Below, in pieces: positions 1-8,231 of a stretch of 64,000 nucleotides of DNA. Source of the DNA: Pseudomonas sp. FeN3W (lineage in GTDB: Bacteria > Pseudomonadota > Gammaproteobacteria > Pseudomonadales > Pseudomonadaceae); the NCBI GenBank assembly GCA_030263805.2, contig CP136010.1:4851001-4915000 (forward strand), given 5' to 3'. The first letter of the stretch is position 1. The number at the start of each line of letters is the position of its first letter. The position numbers and the translations under genes are program-made. The notes below the pieces were generated by a model. That model saw nothing but the letters and a program-made list of their open reading frames with translations, ran no database searches and was not told where the DNA came from.

Positions 1-183
1 GGCAAACCGGGCAGCTATCAGGTGCGCATTCTCGGCGACGACGGGCAGCCCGAACTGCGTGCGGTGAAAGTCGGCGCGCGGGATCGCCAGGTGGCGGAAA
101 TTCTCGAAGGCCTGCACGAGGGCGAACGCCTGGTGACCGGCGAAGCGCAGGCCGAGGCCGGCATGCCGAGGTTCCAGTGGTAG
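1..183 (+). CDS. macA: MacA-like periplasmic adaptor, 3' end only
   Basis: The window opens inside a coding frame that reads 60 residues to a TAG stop. The visible tail (GKPGSYQVRILGDDG ... VKVGARD ... EILEGLHEGERLVTGEA) has the look of the C-terminal membrane-proximal beta domain of HlyD/RND-type periplasmic adaptors, where a 'V-x-x-G' strand and a 'GL-x-x-GE-x-VV' strand are typical. The next gene is a MacB-type exporter whose GTG start lies 7 bases before this stop, so the two are translationally coupled. Family knowledge: MacA bridges the inner-membrane MacB and a TolC-type channel. The N-terminus, hairpin and lipoyl domains lie outside the window, so the exact subfamily is inferred from context. 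Confidence 0.8.
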   Translation, partial: GKPGSYQVRILGDDGQPELRAVKVGARDRQVAEILEGLHEGERLVTGEAQAEAGMPRFQW

Positions 184-2123
184 CGCCGCTGATCGAGCTG
201 CAGGGCATCCGTCGCACCTACGGCGGCGACGACGGCGCACCGGCGGTAGACGTGCTGCGTGGCATCGACCTGTCGATCCAGGCGGGCGAATTCGTCGCTA
301 TCGTCGGCGCCTCCGGTTCCGGCAAATCGACCCTGATGAACATCCTCGGCTGCCTGGATCGTCCCAGCGCCGGCAGCTACCGCTTCGCCGGAGAGGACGT
401 GGCCGCCTTCGATGCCGACCAGCTGGCCTGGCTGCGCCGCGAGGCCTTCGGTTTCGTCTTCCAGGGCTACCACCTGATCGCCACCGAGTCGGCGCGCGAG
501 AACGTCGAGGTGCCGGCCATCTATGCCGGCATGCCGAGCGAGCAGCGCCGCGAGCGCGCTTCGGCCTTGCTGCGGCGCATGGGCCTGGAGGAGCGCCTGG
601 AACATCGCCCCAACCAGCTCTCCGGCGGTCAGCAACAACGTGTGTCGATTGCCCGGGCGCTGATGAACGGCGGGCGTATCATCCTTGCGGACGAACCCAC
701 CGGCGCGCTGGACAGCCGTAGCGGCAAGGAGGTCATGGCGCTGCTGCACGAGCTGGCCGATGCCGGCCACACCATCATCCTCATCACCCACGACCGCGAC
801 GTCGCCGCCCAGGCGCGGCGGGTGATCGAGATCCGTGACGGTGAAGTGATCGGCGACAGCGGTGCCACCGCCCCGTCCAATGCGCTGCCCGCGCCGGACA
901 TGCGCCAGGCCGGACGTGACGGCGGCGCGTCCTTTCTCGGCGAGCTGGGCGAGATGCTGCGCGGCGCCTGGCGCGTGCTGCTGATCCATCGTTTTCGCAC
1001 GGCGCTGACCCTGCTCGGCATCGTCATCGGCGTGGCCTCGGTGATCGTCATGCTCGCCGTCGGCGAAGGCGCACGGCAGAAGGTGGTCGCCGAAATGGGC
1101 GTGATGGGCGCCAACATGATGTACATCGGCAGCGATGTGCCACGCACTGGCGGCCCTGTCGGCGTGCTGACGCTGGACGACTTCGCGGCCATCGGCGAGC
1201 TGCGCGAGGTGGCACGGGTGATGCCGATCCTGCGCGACCCGGCGCTGATTCGCCATGGCCAGCAGGCGCTGCAGACCGAGGTGCTCGGCGTGGGCGAAGA
1301 GCTGCCGCAGATCCACCATTGGCCCGTGGCGCGCGGACGCTTCTTCAGCGCCGCGGAGAACCGCGAGATCGCCCCGGTGGCGGTGCTCGGCCATGAGGTA
1401 TACACCAGCGTTTTCCCGGATGGCGGTGATCCGCTGGGCAGCATCATCCTGATTGACAGTTCGCCCTTCGAGGTGATCGGGGTGATGAGCGAAAAGGGCA
1501 GCGAGGCCGGTGGCAACTACCCGGACGAGCAGGTGCTGGTGCCGCACAGCACGGGTGTGGTGCGGGTGTTCCCCAAGCTGCGCGACGAGAGCTACGTGGC
1601 GATCGAGGTGAAGCGCAGCGAGCTGGTGTTACAGGCGCAACGCGCGGTGGAAGAACTCATGCTGCAGCGCCACGGTCGCGAGGATTTTCGCGTGTACAAC
1701 TCCGCCGCCAAGCTGCAGGCGGAGGCCAAGACGCGGCAGAGCATGACGTTGATGCTCGGCCTGATTGCCGCCGTGTCGCTGCTGGTCGGCGGCATCGGCG
1801 TGATGAACGTGATGCTGATGACCGTGCGCGAACGCACCCGCGAGATCGGCATCCGCATGGCGACCGGCGCGCGCCAGCGCGACATCATGCGCCAGTTCCT
1901 CACCGAATCGGTGCTGGTCACCCTGGTCGGCGGCAGCGTCGGCGTGGTCAGCGGGTTGCTGTTCGGCGCTTTGCTGATCCTCTGGGAGGTGCCGCTGGTG
2001 TTCTCGCTGTCGGCGATGCTGCTGGCCTTCGCCTGCGCGGTGGGCACCGGCCTGGTGTTCGGCTACCTGCCGGCCAGGACTGCGGTGCGGCTCGACCCGG
2101 TGGTGGCTCTGGCCGTGCAATGA
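177..2123 (+). CDS. macB: MacB-type ABC exporter (ATPase fused to FtsX-like permease)
   Basis: A 648-residue protein with an N-terminal ABC ATPase and a C-terminal MacB/FtsX permease. Walker A is GASGSGKST at residues 44-52, the signature LSGGQQQR and Walker B IILADEPTGALDS follow, and a first membrane helix (LTLLGIVIGVASVIVML) precedes a large periplasmic domain and three more C-terminal helices, including the conserved 'GGIGVMNVMLM' and 'REIGIRMATGAR' stretches. This is the usual MacB length and domain order. The start is GTG at 177, overlapping the adaptor stop, and the stop overlaps the ATG of the outer-membrane factor (ATGA at 2120-2123). The three genes form one export operon. Family members export macrolides, lipopeptides or siderophores; the substrate here cannot be read from sequence. 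Confidence 0.93.
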   Translation: MVAPLIELQGIRRTYGGDDGAPAVDVLRGIDLSIQAGEFVAIVGASGSGKSTLMNILGCLDRPSAGSYRFAGEDVAAFDADQLAWLRREAFGFVFQGYHLIATESARENVEVPAIYAGMPSEQRRERASALLRRMGLEERLEHRPNQLSGGQQQRVSIARALMNGGRIILADEPTGALDSRSGKEVMALLHELADAGHTIILITHDRDVAAQARRVIEIRDGEVIGDSGATAPSNALPAPDMRQAGRDGGASFLGELGEMLRGAWRVLLIHRFRTALTLLGIVIGVASVIVMLAVGEGARQKVVAEMGVMGANMMYIGSDVPRTGGPVGVLTLDDFAAIGELREVARVMPILRDPALIRHGQQALQTEVLGVGEELPQIHHWPVARGRFFSAAENREIAPVAVLGHEVYTSVFPDGGDPLGSIILIDSSPFEVIGVMSEKGSEAGGNYPDEQVLVPHSTGVVRVFPKLRDESYVAIEVKRSELVLQAQRAVEELMLQRHGREDFRVYNSAAKLQAEAKTRQSMTLMLGLIAAVSLLVGGIGVMNVMLMTVRERTREIGIRMATGARQRDIMRQFLTESVLVTLVGGSVGVVSGLLFGALLILWEVPLVFSLSAMLLAFACAVGTGLVFGYLPARTAVRLDPVVALAVQ

Positions 2124-2134
2124 CAGGACTTTCC

Positions 2135-3508
2135 ATGACCCGATACCTTCTGCCGACGTTGTGCGGCGCGTTGCTGCTGGTCGGTTGCAGCCATACCGCC
2201 GAAACGCCGGCCAACCTGCCTGCCGCCCCAGGCGAATGGCGCCATGCCCGGGACAATGGAAAAACGCCAACCGATACCTGGTGGCGCGGCTTCGCCAGCG
2301 GCGAGCTGGACGCCCTGGTTGAGCAGGCCTTGAACGACAACCAGGACCTGGCCGCCGCCGCTGCGCGCCTGCGCCAGGCCGAAGCCAGCGCCCGTGCCGC
2401 CGGTGCAGCGCTGCTGCCACGCCTGGATGGCAACCTCGGCGCCAGCCGCGAAGGCCGCCTGGGTGGCAATGGCGAAAATGCCGGCAATCGCTATGGCGGC
2501 GGCCTCGTCGCCCGCTACGAAGTGGACCTGTGGGGCCGCCTGGCCGCCGATCGTGATGTCGCCCGCGCCGAACTGGCCGCCAGTCGCTTCGACCGCGAGG
2601 CCCTGCGTCTGAGCCTGACCGCCAGCCTGGTCGATACCTGGCTGCGTCAGGCCGCCCTGGCCGAGCGCCTGCGCCTGGCCGAACTCAACCTGAACAATGC
2701 CGAACGGGTACTGGCTACCGTGCAGGCGCGTCAGGCGGCGGGCGCCGCCACGCCGTTGGAACTGGCCCAGCAACGTGGCCTGCTGGCCGAGCAGCGGCGT
2801 AGCCGCGAAGCCCTGCGCCAGCAGGCTGACGATGTGCGCAGCGAGCTGGCTGTATTGCTGGGGCAGGGCGAGCCGGCGACGGTCTCCTCGGCCTCACTCG
2901 GGGCGCTGCAAGCACCCTCGTTTATCTCCGGACTGCCCAGCGACCTGCTGCTGCGCCGTCCGGATCTGGCCAGCGCCGAGGCGCAACTGCGCGCTGCCGA
3001 TGCCGACCTGCGTGCGGCGCGTGCCGCCCTGTTGCCGCGCCTGGACCTGTCCGCTGGCGCCAGCGGCGCGGCCGGCAGCCTGAGCCGCGTTCTCGCCGAT
3101 CCGCTGTATTCGCTGACTGCCGCGCTGGCCGCGCCGATCTTCGACGGCGGCGCCCTGGCCGCCACACGCGAGCGCAGCGCGGCCCGCCGTGAGGAGCTGC
3201 TGGCCAGCTACCGCCAACGCATCATCGAAGCCTTCGCCGATGTGCAGGTGGCGCTGAATGCCGGCACTGGCGTGGAAGCTCAATGGCAGGCCCAGCAAGA
3301 GGTCCAGGCCCAGGCCGAGCGCGCCCTGCAACTGGCCGAACGGCGCTACCAGGCTGGCGCCGAGGATCTGCTCAACCTGCTCGATGCCCAGCGCACCCTG
3401 TACGAGGCCGAAGACCGGAGCGCCCAGCTACGCCTGGCTCGCCTACAGAGCCGCGTGGCGCTGGCCAGGGCGCTCGGTGGTGGCTGGCGCAAGGTAGACG
3501 CCCGCTGA
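2135..3508 (+). CDS. Outer-membrane efflux lipoprotein, NodT/OprM family
   Basis: TolC-like outer-membrane factor of 457 residues. It begins with a lipoprotein signal peptide ending in a lipobox (LLLVGC) and contains two repeats of the outer-membrane efflux family, rich in alanine/arginine/glutamate helices, with 'SGLPSDLLLRRPDLASAE' marking the mid-protein repeat typical of NodT-type factors. An upstream ATG at 2120 overlaps the macB stop. I prefer the ATG at 2135 because it leaves a normal short positively charged signal start (MTRYLL) and has purine-rich sequence before it; 2120 remains possible. It supplies the exit duct of the MacAB system. The cognate substrate is unknown. Confidence 0.88.
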   Translation: MTRYLLPTLCGALLLVGCSHTAETPANLPAAPGEWRHARDNGKTPTDTWWRGFASGELDALVEQALNDNQDLAAAAARLRQAEASARAAGAALLPRLDGNLGASREGRLGGNGENAGNRYGGGLVARYEVDLWGRLAADRDVARAELAASRFDREALRLSLTASLVDTWLRQAALAERLRLAELNLNNAERVLATVQARQAAGAATPLELAQQRGLLAEQRRSREALRQQADDVRSELAVLLGQGEPATVSSASLGALQAPSFISGLPSDLLLRRPDLASAEAQLRAADADLRAARAALLPRLDLSAGASGAAGSLSRVLADPLYSLTAALAAPIFDGGALAATRERSAARREELLASYRQRIIEAFADVQVALNAGTGVEAQWQAQQEVQAQAERALQLAERRYQAGAEDLLNLLDAQRTLYEAEDRSAQLRLARLQSRVALARALGGGWRKVDAR

Positions 3509-3524
3509 AATCCCTTGTTTGCGG

Positions 3525-3845
3525 TCACAGGTCCTGATGGTCGATCTCGACGGTGTAGCCGGGGCCGGCGTCGAAGAGGATGTAGAAGGGCGCGTCGGGC
3601 CGCTCGAAGGTGAAGGATGCCTGTTCGTCCAGCTTGCCGGCCACCAGGGTGCGTTGGTCGTAGCCGATCACGTCGAGCGTCACCCCGATGGCGGGCACGC
3701 CGCCGCTGAAGCCGCCGACGCAGCGAATATTGCGTTCGTCGACGGCCTTGCACTGGCAGAAAGGCGCCTGGTGCGCCGCGGCGGTCTGGACGACGCCGGC
3801 GAGCAGCAAGGCGCCCAGGGTGAATTCGATCCGGCGAATGAGCAT
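3525..3845 (-). CDS. Small secreted/periplasmic protein of unknown function
   Basis: A 106-residue protein with a clear Sec signal peptide (charged MLIRR, then a hydrophobic core, ending TAAA). The mature part starts HQAPFCQCKAV and carries three cysteines close to its N-terminus, followed by beta-rich sequence with no recognisable enzyme motif. The gene begins at the stop of the upstream membrane protein and closes a three-gene leftward set with the PepSY protein. The Cys/His-rich start and the PepSY neighbour hint at metal or redox work in the periplasm, but this is inference only. I do not recognise the family. Confidence 0.7.
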   Translation of the reverse strand: MLIRRIEFTLGALLLAGVVQTAAAHQAPFCQCKAVDERNIRCVGGFSGGVPAIGVTLDVIGYDQRTLVAGKLDEQASFTFERPDAPFYILFDAGPGYTVEIDHQDL

Positions 3846-4378
3846 CAGCGGTTGCCTCGTTGTTCGAGCCAGGCCCGGGTATCGGGCGAGGCTTGGGCCA
3901 GTGGAATGGAAGCCTGGTGGACGCTGCCGTCCCAGCCTTCGACGGTCAGCCAGAGTTCGCTGTCCGGCGAGGCGCGCGGCGGCACCACCACTTCGCCCTC
4001 CAGCGCGTAGGGGTTGCCCATCAGCAGGGCGCCAGCGGCCCGCAGGCTTTGCGGCTCGCCGATGCGCAGGTAGGCCGCCTTGATCTGTGGCAGGCAGGTT
4101 TCGCAGAAGGCGACCACGAACGGTTTGTGGAAGCCGTAGATGCCCTCGTCGTGAGGGCCGCCCAGTTCGTGTTCGGCCAGCCGCGCGCTCCAGGGGCCGA
4201 CCTGGATTTCGCCGATCTCGCGCTCGCCCAGACCCATCAGGCCGCGAAACTTGGCCTGGTTCTGGAAGTATTGCGACATGAGCGCCAGCGGCACGATCAG
4301 CAGCAGCACGTTGAGGTGGAAGCGCCAGCGCAGCCAGGCCGCACGCAGCCTACCGGGGGCGGTGGAAGCAGAGCTCAT
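3845..4378 (-). CDS. Membrane-anchored periplasmic protein with CxxC motif, unknown function
   Basis: A 177-residue protein: a basic N-terminus, one membrane helix near residues 18-38 (HLNVLLLIVPLALMSQYF), and a periplasmic domain containing 'AFCETCLPQ', a CxxC pair. The start is the ATG at 4378, which overlaps the stop of the PepSY gene as ATGA; an open frame extends further upstream but runs inside that gene. Its own stop overlaps the start of the next small secreted protein. The tight spacing shows a translationally coupled set of three. The CxxC may bind a metal or be redox active, but no thioredoxin fold is evident. Confidence 0.7.
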   Translation of the reverse strand: MSSASTAPGRLRAAWLRWRFHLNVLLLIVPLALMSQYFQNQAKFRGLMGLGEREIGEIQVGPWSARLAEHELGGPHDEGIYGFHKPFVVAFCETCLPQIKAAYLRIGEPQSLRAAGALLMGNPYALEGEVVVPPRASPDSELWLTVEGWDGSVHQASIPLAQASPDTRAWLEQRGNR

Positions 4379-5559
4379 GGGGTGTTCTCCACGGCGGTTT
4401 CGAGGTGTGTGCCGCGCGTTGCGCGGGATGGGCGACGCAGTCGCTGAGCGGTGGCCTTGACCGTGCGCTTGCTCCAGATCAGCAGGCCACTCAGAACCAT
4501 GAAGGTCAGCAGCAGGCCGAACAGGAACCACACCAGCTTCAGCCAGAGTCCGCCGAAGTCACCGAAATGCAGCGGGTACATGGATTCGGTGACGAAGGAC
4601 AGGGCAGGGCGGTCGTCGAGCAGGTTGGTGCCGACGATGCTGCCGTCGTAGGGGTTGATGGATAGCGACTGATTCATCAGCGGATACCAGCCACGCCCGC
4701 CGATGGTGACCGGTCCATAGGCGCTTTCCGGCAGGCGGATGAAGCTGGGCTCGAAGCCCGGCACCCGCGCCTGGGCGATCCGCGTGATTTCGTCGAGCCC
4801 CAGGGTCGGCGGCGCCTGGCCGGCGGTAGTTGTCACCGCGTCACGCTGGATCACCGCGGGTGGGCGGCTCTCGACGTAGGGAATGTCGAAGTCCGAGAGG
4901 ATCGCCTGCAGCAGGAACCAGGTACCGGTGATCGAGATGATGGCGATGAACCAGATCGACCAGATGCCCGATAGCCGGTGGAAGTCGCCCCAGAACACCC
5001 GCGCGCCCTGGTTCAGGCGCAGCCGCGGCTTGAAGAAAGCGCGCCAGAAGCGCTTGTAGACCACCAGGCCGGTGATCAGCGAGGCCAGCATCAGCGGGCC
5101 GAGGCTGCATACCAGATACCAGCCCCAGCTGTAGCCGTCGGTCCAGGGCGCCAGCCACCAGCCGTGCAGGGCGCGGGTGAACTGGCGAAAATCGAACAGC
5201 GGGCTGGTGCCCTGGACGGCGCCGGAATAGGGGTTTACGTAGAGGGTCGCGGTAGTGGCGTCGGGGTAGGCGACTTGCGCCAGCAGCGCGAAGTGATCCT
5301 CCTGCGGGCGCGACAGGCCGAGCACGGCGAGCCTCGGCTCCTGCGTCTGCACGGCCTGCAGGATCTGGCCGTAATCGAGCCGCTCGGCGTCGGCCGAGGG
5401 CTTGCTGGCGCGCACGTCCGGGTTGGCCAGCCAGACGATCTCCTGGCTGACCGTGGCGAGGGTGCCGGTCACGCAGATGATCAGCAGAAAGAACCAGATC
5501 GGCAGGGCCAGCCAGCTGTGAACGAGAAACCAGAGTCTGGAGCGGGACTTCTTGGACAT
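4375..5559 (-). CDS. PepSY-associated transmembrane protein
   Basis: A 394-residue inner-membrane protein with the layout of the PepSY-TM (PiuB-like) family: an N-terminal helix (LWFLVHSWLALPIWFFLLIICVTG cut by the charged start), periplasmic PepSY-type segments, the 'LHGWWLAPW' and 'FWGDFHRLSGIWSIWFIAIISITG' helices with conserved histidines, and a last helix near the C-terminus (LKLVWFLFGLLLTFMVLSGLLIW). Family members sit beside TonB-dependent siderophore receptors and are often iron regulated; some act as ferric-siderophore reductases using membrane haem. Here the upstream 350 bases hold no receptor, only two small downstream partners. The role in iron handling is therefore inferred from family, not from the neighbourhood. 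Confidence 0.82.
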   Translation of the reverse strand: MSKKSRSRLWFLVHSWLALPIWFFLLIICVTGTLATVSQEIVWLANPDVRASKPSADAERLDYGQILQAVQTQEPRLAVLGLSRPQEDHFALLAQVAYPDATTATLYVNPYSGAVQGTSPLFDFRQFTRALHGWWLAPWTDGYSWGWYLVCSLGPLMLASLITGLVVYKRFWRAFFKPRLRLNQGARVFWGDFHRLSGIWSIWFIAIISITGTWFLLQAILSDFDIPYVESRPPAVIQRDAVTTTAGQAPPTLGLDEITRIAQARVPGFEPSFIRLPESAYGPVTIGGRGWYPLMNQSLSINPYDGSIVGTNLLDDRPALSFVTESMYPLHFGDFGGLWLKLVWFLFGLLLTFMVLSGLLIWSKRTVKATAQRLRRPSRATRGTHLETAVENTP

Positions 5560-5910
5560 GAGGGCAAGGTCTATGGCTGAGGGCGGTGGATTCGGTAACG
5601 GTGATGCTGCGCAGGCACGTCAATGTGCTGGGCTCGGTTAGGACAAGCCGAGCGCCCCGTATGTCATTGCGCATGCAGGGCGTGGTGCGGTTTTTTGGAT
5701 GTCTCAATGAACAAGACGGATGAGAGAGCGAAAACCCGCAACTGCAAATGAAAAAAAATGTTACTGGCAGGCCGGTCTGGCGTTCGCTAGCCGTTATCGG
5801 TCGTCCACTCAGCGCTCAGAACGCAAAAGCATCGTTTCGGAAGCGGCGTTCCCCGCAAGGCATGGGGCACACTGAACTACGGCGCGCCCCTCGCGAAGGA
5901 AGTCTCGATA
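5560..5910. other. Intergenic region between the PepSY operon and a hypothetical gene
   Basis: About 350 bases with no supported gene. It holds the leftward promoter region of the PepSY set. Around 5740-5765 there is an A-rich tract (TGCAAATGAAAAAAAATG) that resembles a degenerate Fur box (about 9 of 14 positions of the 7-1-7 motif); I regard this as weak. It lies roughly 180 bases upstream of the PepSY start. The rest shows no hairpin with a T-run and no tRNA fold that I can see. Confidence 0.4.
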
Positions 5911-6456
5911 TCACGAGAGAAGCCGGGTACGGGTGGGAAAGGCGAATTCCACCTCGTCGCTCAGGTTGCTTCTCGCCACACCATTCACCACGTAGCCGAA
6001 CACCAGTTTGCCGTACGGCGCGTTGCGCAGGCGTCGCTCGTCGAAGGCCTGCAGTCTGATCTCCAGCAATCGTGCGGTTCCTGCGTCGAGGAACAGAGGA
6101 GCGTCCGAGGGCGCGGCGCCGCTGTCCGATGAACGCTGGAATCCAACTCGGGCGTTGCGTCCCGTGATGTCGCGGACTTCGAGAATGTCGGCCTTGAGCG
6201 TCTCCTCGGTGTCGAGGGACTGCACATGGACACCGTGCTCGCCGCTGTTGCGAACCTGGACCCGAACGAGGATATGGTCGTCGCGTCGTTCGCAGGTCTG
6301 CACGGCGTAGCGCAGCGGCCTGGTGGGGTCGATCCGGCTGCCGAGGCTTTCCAGCAGTTCCTTGCCATCCTTCGCGCCGCCCAGCACCGATGTGACCAGG
6401 GTCAGGGCCTCGACAAAGAGGGCAGTGGGCAACTGGCGTGGTTCTTCGTCATTCAC
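5911..6456 (-). CDS. Hypothetical protein following the VWA gene
   Basis: A 181-residue, apparently soluble protein with no signal peptide or membrane helix. I do not recognise it. The second half is beta-rich (RYAVQTCERRDDHILVRVQ ... RLLEIRLQAF) and could be an Ig-like or beta-sandwich fold. The start is GTG at 6456, chosen because CAGGAG sits 7-8 bases before it; an open frame continues upstream without a ribosome site. It is the last gene of a leftward series MoxR - GFA - VWA - this gene, separated from the VWA gene by about 90 bases, so co-transcription is possible. Confidence 0.65.
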   Translation of the reverse strand: MNDEEPRQLPTALFVEALTLVTSVLGGAKDGKELLESLGSRIDPTRPLRYAVQTCERRDDHILVRVQVRNSGEHGVHVQSLDTEETLKADILEVRDITGRNARVGFQRSSDSGAAPSDAPLFLDAGTARLLEIRLQAFDERRLRNAPYGKLVFGYVVNGVARSNLSDEVEFAFPTRTRLLS

Positions 6457-6545
6457 GGGCGTTCTCCTGCGGCGTGTGCTCGGAGTCGTAAGGAGTAGCC
6501 CATTTCCAAGGCGCTGGCGAACCCGGCCTGCGCCGGCTCGCCCGG

Positions 6546-7724
6546 TTATTTCGCCAGGAACCGCATGCCCTCTTCCAGCCCGCTCAGGGTCAGCGGATAC
6601 ATGCGGTCTTCCACCAGCTCGCGGATGATGCCGGTGGACGTGGTGTAGCCCCAGGTATCCTTGGGGTAAGGGTTGATCCAGATGAGCTTCTTGTACTTCT
6701 CCATGAAGCGCTGCATCCACACGTAGCCGGCTTCCTCGTTCCAGTGCTCGACGCTGCCGCCCGGCTGGGTGACTTCATAGGGCGCCATCGCCGCATCGCC
6801 GACGAACACCACCTTGTAGTCCGCGCCGTACTTGTGCAGCAGGTCCAGGGTCGAGGTGCGTTCCGAAGTGCGGCGGAAATTGTTCTTCCACACCGATTCA
6901 TAGATGAAGTTGTGGAAGTAGAAGTACTCCAGATGCTTGAACTCGGTCTTGCAGGCTGAGAACAGCTCTTCGCAGACCTTCACGTGGGCGTCCATCGAGC
7001 CGCCGATGTCGAACAGGATCAGCAACTTCACCGCGTTGCGCCGCTCCGGTTGCATCTGAATGTTGAGCAGGCCGGCGTCGCGGGCGGTATGGTCGATGGT
7101 GCCGTCGATGTCCAGCTCGTCCGCCGCGCCCTGGCGGGCGAACTTGCGCAGGCGGCGCAGGGCGATCTTGATGTTGCGCGTGCCCAGCTCGACCTGATCG
7201 TCGAGATTCTTGTACTCGCGCTGGTCCCAGACCTTCACCGCCTTGCCCTGGCGCTTGCCGGCATCGCCGATGCGGATGCCTTCGGGGTTGTAGCCGCCCG
7301 AGCCGAAGGGGCTGGTGCCGCCGGTGCCGATCCACTTGTTGCCGCCGGCATGGCGCTCCTTCTGTTCCTCGAGACGCTTCTTGAATTCCTCGATCAGCTT
7401 GTCCAGGCCGCCGAGGGACTGGATTTGCGCGCGCTCTTCGTCCGTCAGGCTGCGCTCGAATTCCTTGCGCAGCCAGTCTTCGGGGATCAGCGCCTCGAGA
7501 TGCTGATCGAGGTTTTCCAGACCTTTGAAATAGGCACCGAAGGCCCGGTCGAACTTGTCGAAGTGGCGCTCGTCCTTGACCATCACCGTGCGTGCGAGGA
7601 AATAGAACTCGTCCATGTCGGCGAACACGACGCGGTGCTTGAGCGCATCGATCAGGTCCAGCAGTTCGCGCACCGATACCGGCACCTTGGCAGCGCGCAT
7701 CTCATTGAACAGGCCAAGCAGCAT
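6546..7724 (-). CDS. VWA (CoxE-like) protein partner of MoxR
   Basis: A 392-residue protein with a long charged N-terminal region (including a 'LDKLIEEFKKRLEEQKERH' helix) and a C-terminal von Willebrand A domain. The metal-site motif reads LLILFDIGGSMD: the usual D-x-S-x-S has glycine in place of the first serine, a variant I believe is common in this CoxE-like family. The start at 7724 has GAGG about nine bases upstream. Family knowledge: MoxR AAA+ ATPases and VWA proteins act together as chaperones that insert metals or activate protein complexes. The matching MoxR gene lies upstream on the same strand, with one small gene between them. The client complex is unknown. Confidence 0.85.
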   Translation of the reverse strand: MLLGLFNEMRAAKVPVSVRELLDLIDALKHRVVFADMDEFYFLARTVMVKDERHFDKFDRAFGAYFKGLENLDQHLEALIPEDWLRKEFERSLTDEERAQIQSLGGLDKLIEEFKKRLEEQKERHAGGNKWIGTGGTSPFGSGGYNPEGIRIGDAGKRQGKAVKVWDQREYKNLDDQVELGTRNIKIALRRLRKFARQGAADELDIDGTIDHTARDAGLLNIQMQPERRNAVKLLILFDIGGSMDAHVKVCEELFSACKTEFKHLEYFYFHNFIYESVWKNNFRRTSERTSTLDLLHKYGADYKVVFVGDAAMAPYEVTQPGGSVEHWNEEAGYVWMQRFMEKYKKLIWINPYPKDTWGYTTSTGIIRELVEDRMYPLTLSGLEEGMRFLAK

Positions 7725-7774
7725 GGCAGAAAACCTCAGGCGCACCGTGGGGTAGTGCGCAATGTTCGGGGCGC

Positions 7775-8179
7775 TCAGCCGGGGCTGTCGCCGTTGTGTT
7801 GGGGCAGTGCGTCGTGAATCTCGTACCACGCCGCCTTGGAGTCGACGAAGATGTGCGATTGCGGCGGCGCCGACAGCGGTGAATCGAGGGTCCCGGCAGC
7901 GACGCCGACCTCATGCTCGCGGTTGTCGACGAACAGCAGGTTGGAGCCGCAGCGGATGCAGAAGGTGCGCGTCACATGTTCGGAGGAGTGGTAGACGCCC
8001 AGCTGATCCTTGCCCGACATGAAATGCAGTGCGTCCAAGGGCACGCTCGCGTAACTGGCGAAGGCGGCACCGTGAGCCTTGCGGCACATCTTGCAGTGGC
8101 AGTGGGTCAGCTCGTCGATGGGGGCGTCGATGCGATAGCGCACGACGCCGCACAGGCAACTACCGGTATGCGTTTGCAT
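7775..8179 (-). CDS. GFA-family (glutathione-dependent formaldehyde-activating enzyme-like) protein
   Basis: A 134-residue protein of the GFA/CENP-V fold. It has the diagnostic zinc-binding cysteines: GSCLCGVVRYR near the N-terminus, HCKMCRKAHGAAF, and FCIRCGSNLLF. Length is normal for the single-domain family. It lies between the MoxR and VWA genes on the same strand, an unusual position because the ATPase and VWA genes usually adjoin; whether it is a functional partner or a chance insertion cannot be told. Most GFA-family members have no proven substrate, so formaldehyde chemistry should not be assumed. Confidence 0.85.
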   Translation of the reverse strand: MQTHTGSCLCGVVRYRIDAPIDELTHCHCKMCRKAHGAAFASYASVPLDALHFMSGKDQLGVYHSSEHVTRTFCIRCGSNLLFVDNREHEVGVAAGTLDSPLSAPPQSHIFVDSKAAWYEIHDALPQHNGDSPG

Positions 8180-8231
8180 GGTTTCTTTCCTCCAGTGAGT
8201 GCGCGACCGGCGCCACCGAAGCCGGCAGCGA

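Noticed and set aside
5740..5765. Fur box upstream of the PepSY operon
   Set aside because: Only about 9 of 14 positions of the 7-1-7 motif match and the tract is mainly a run of A; too weak to list as a site.
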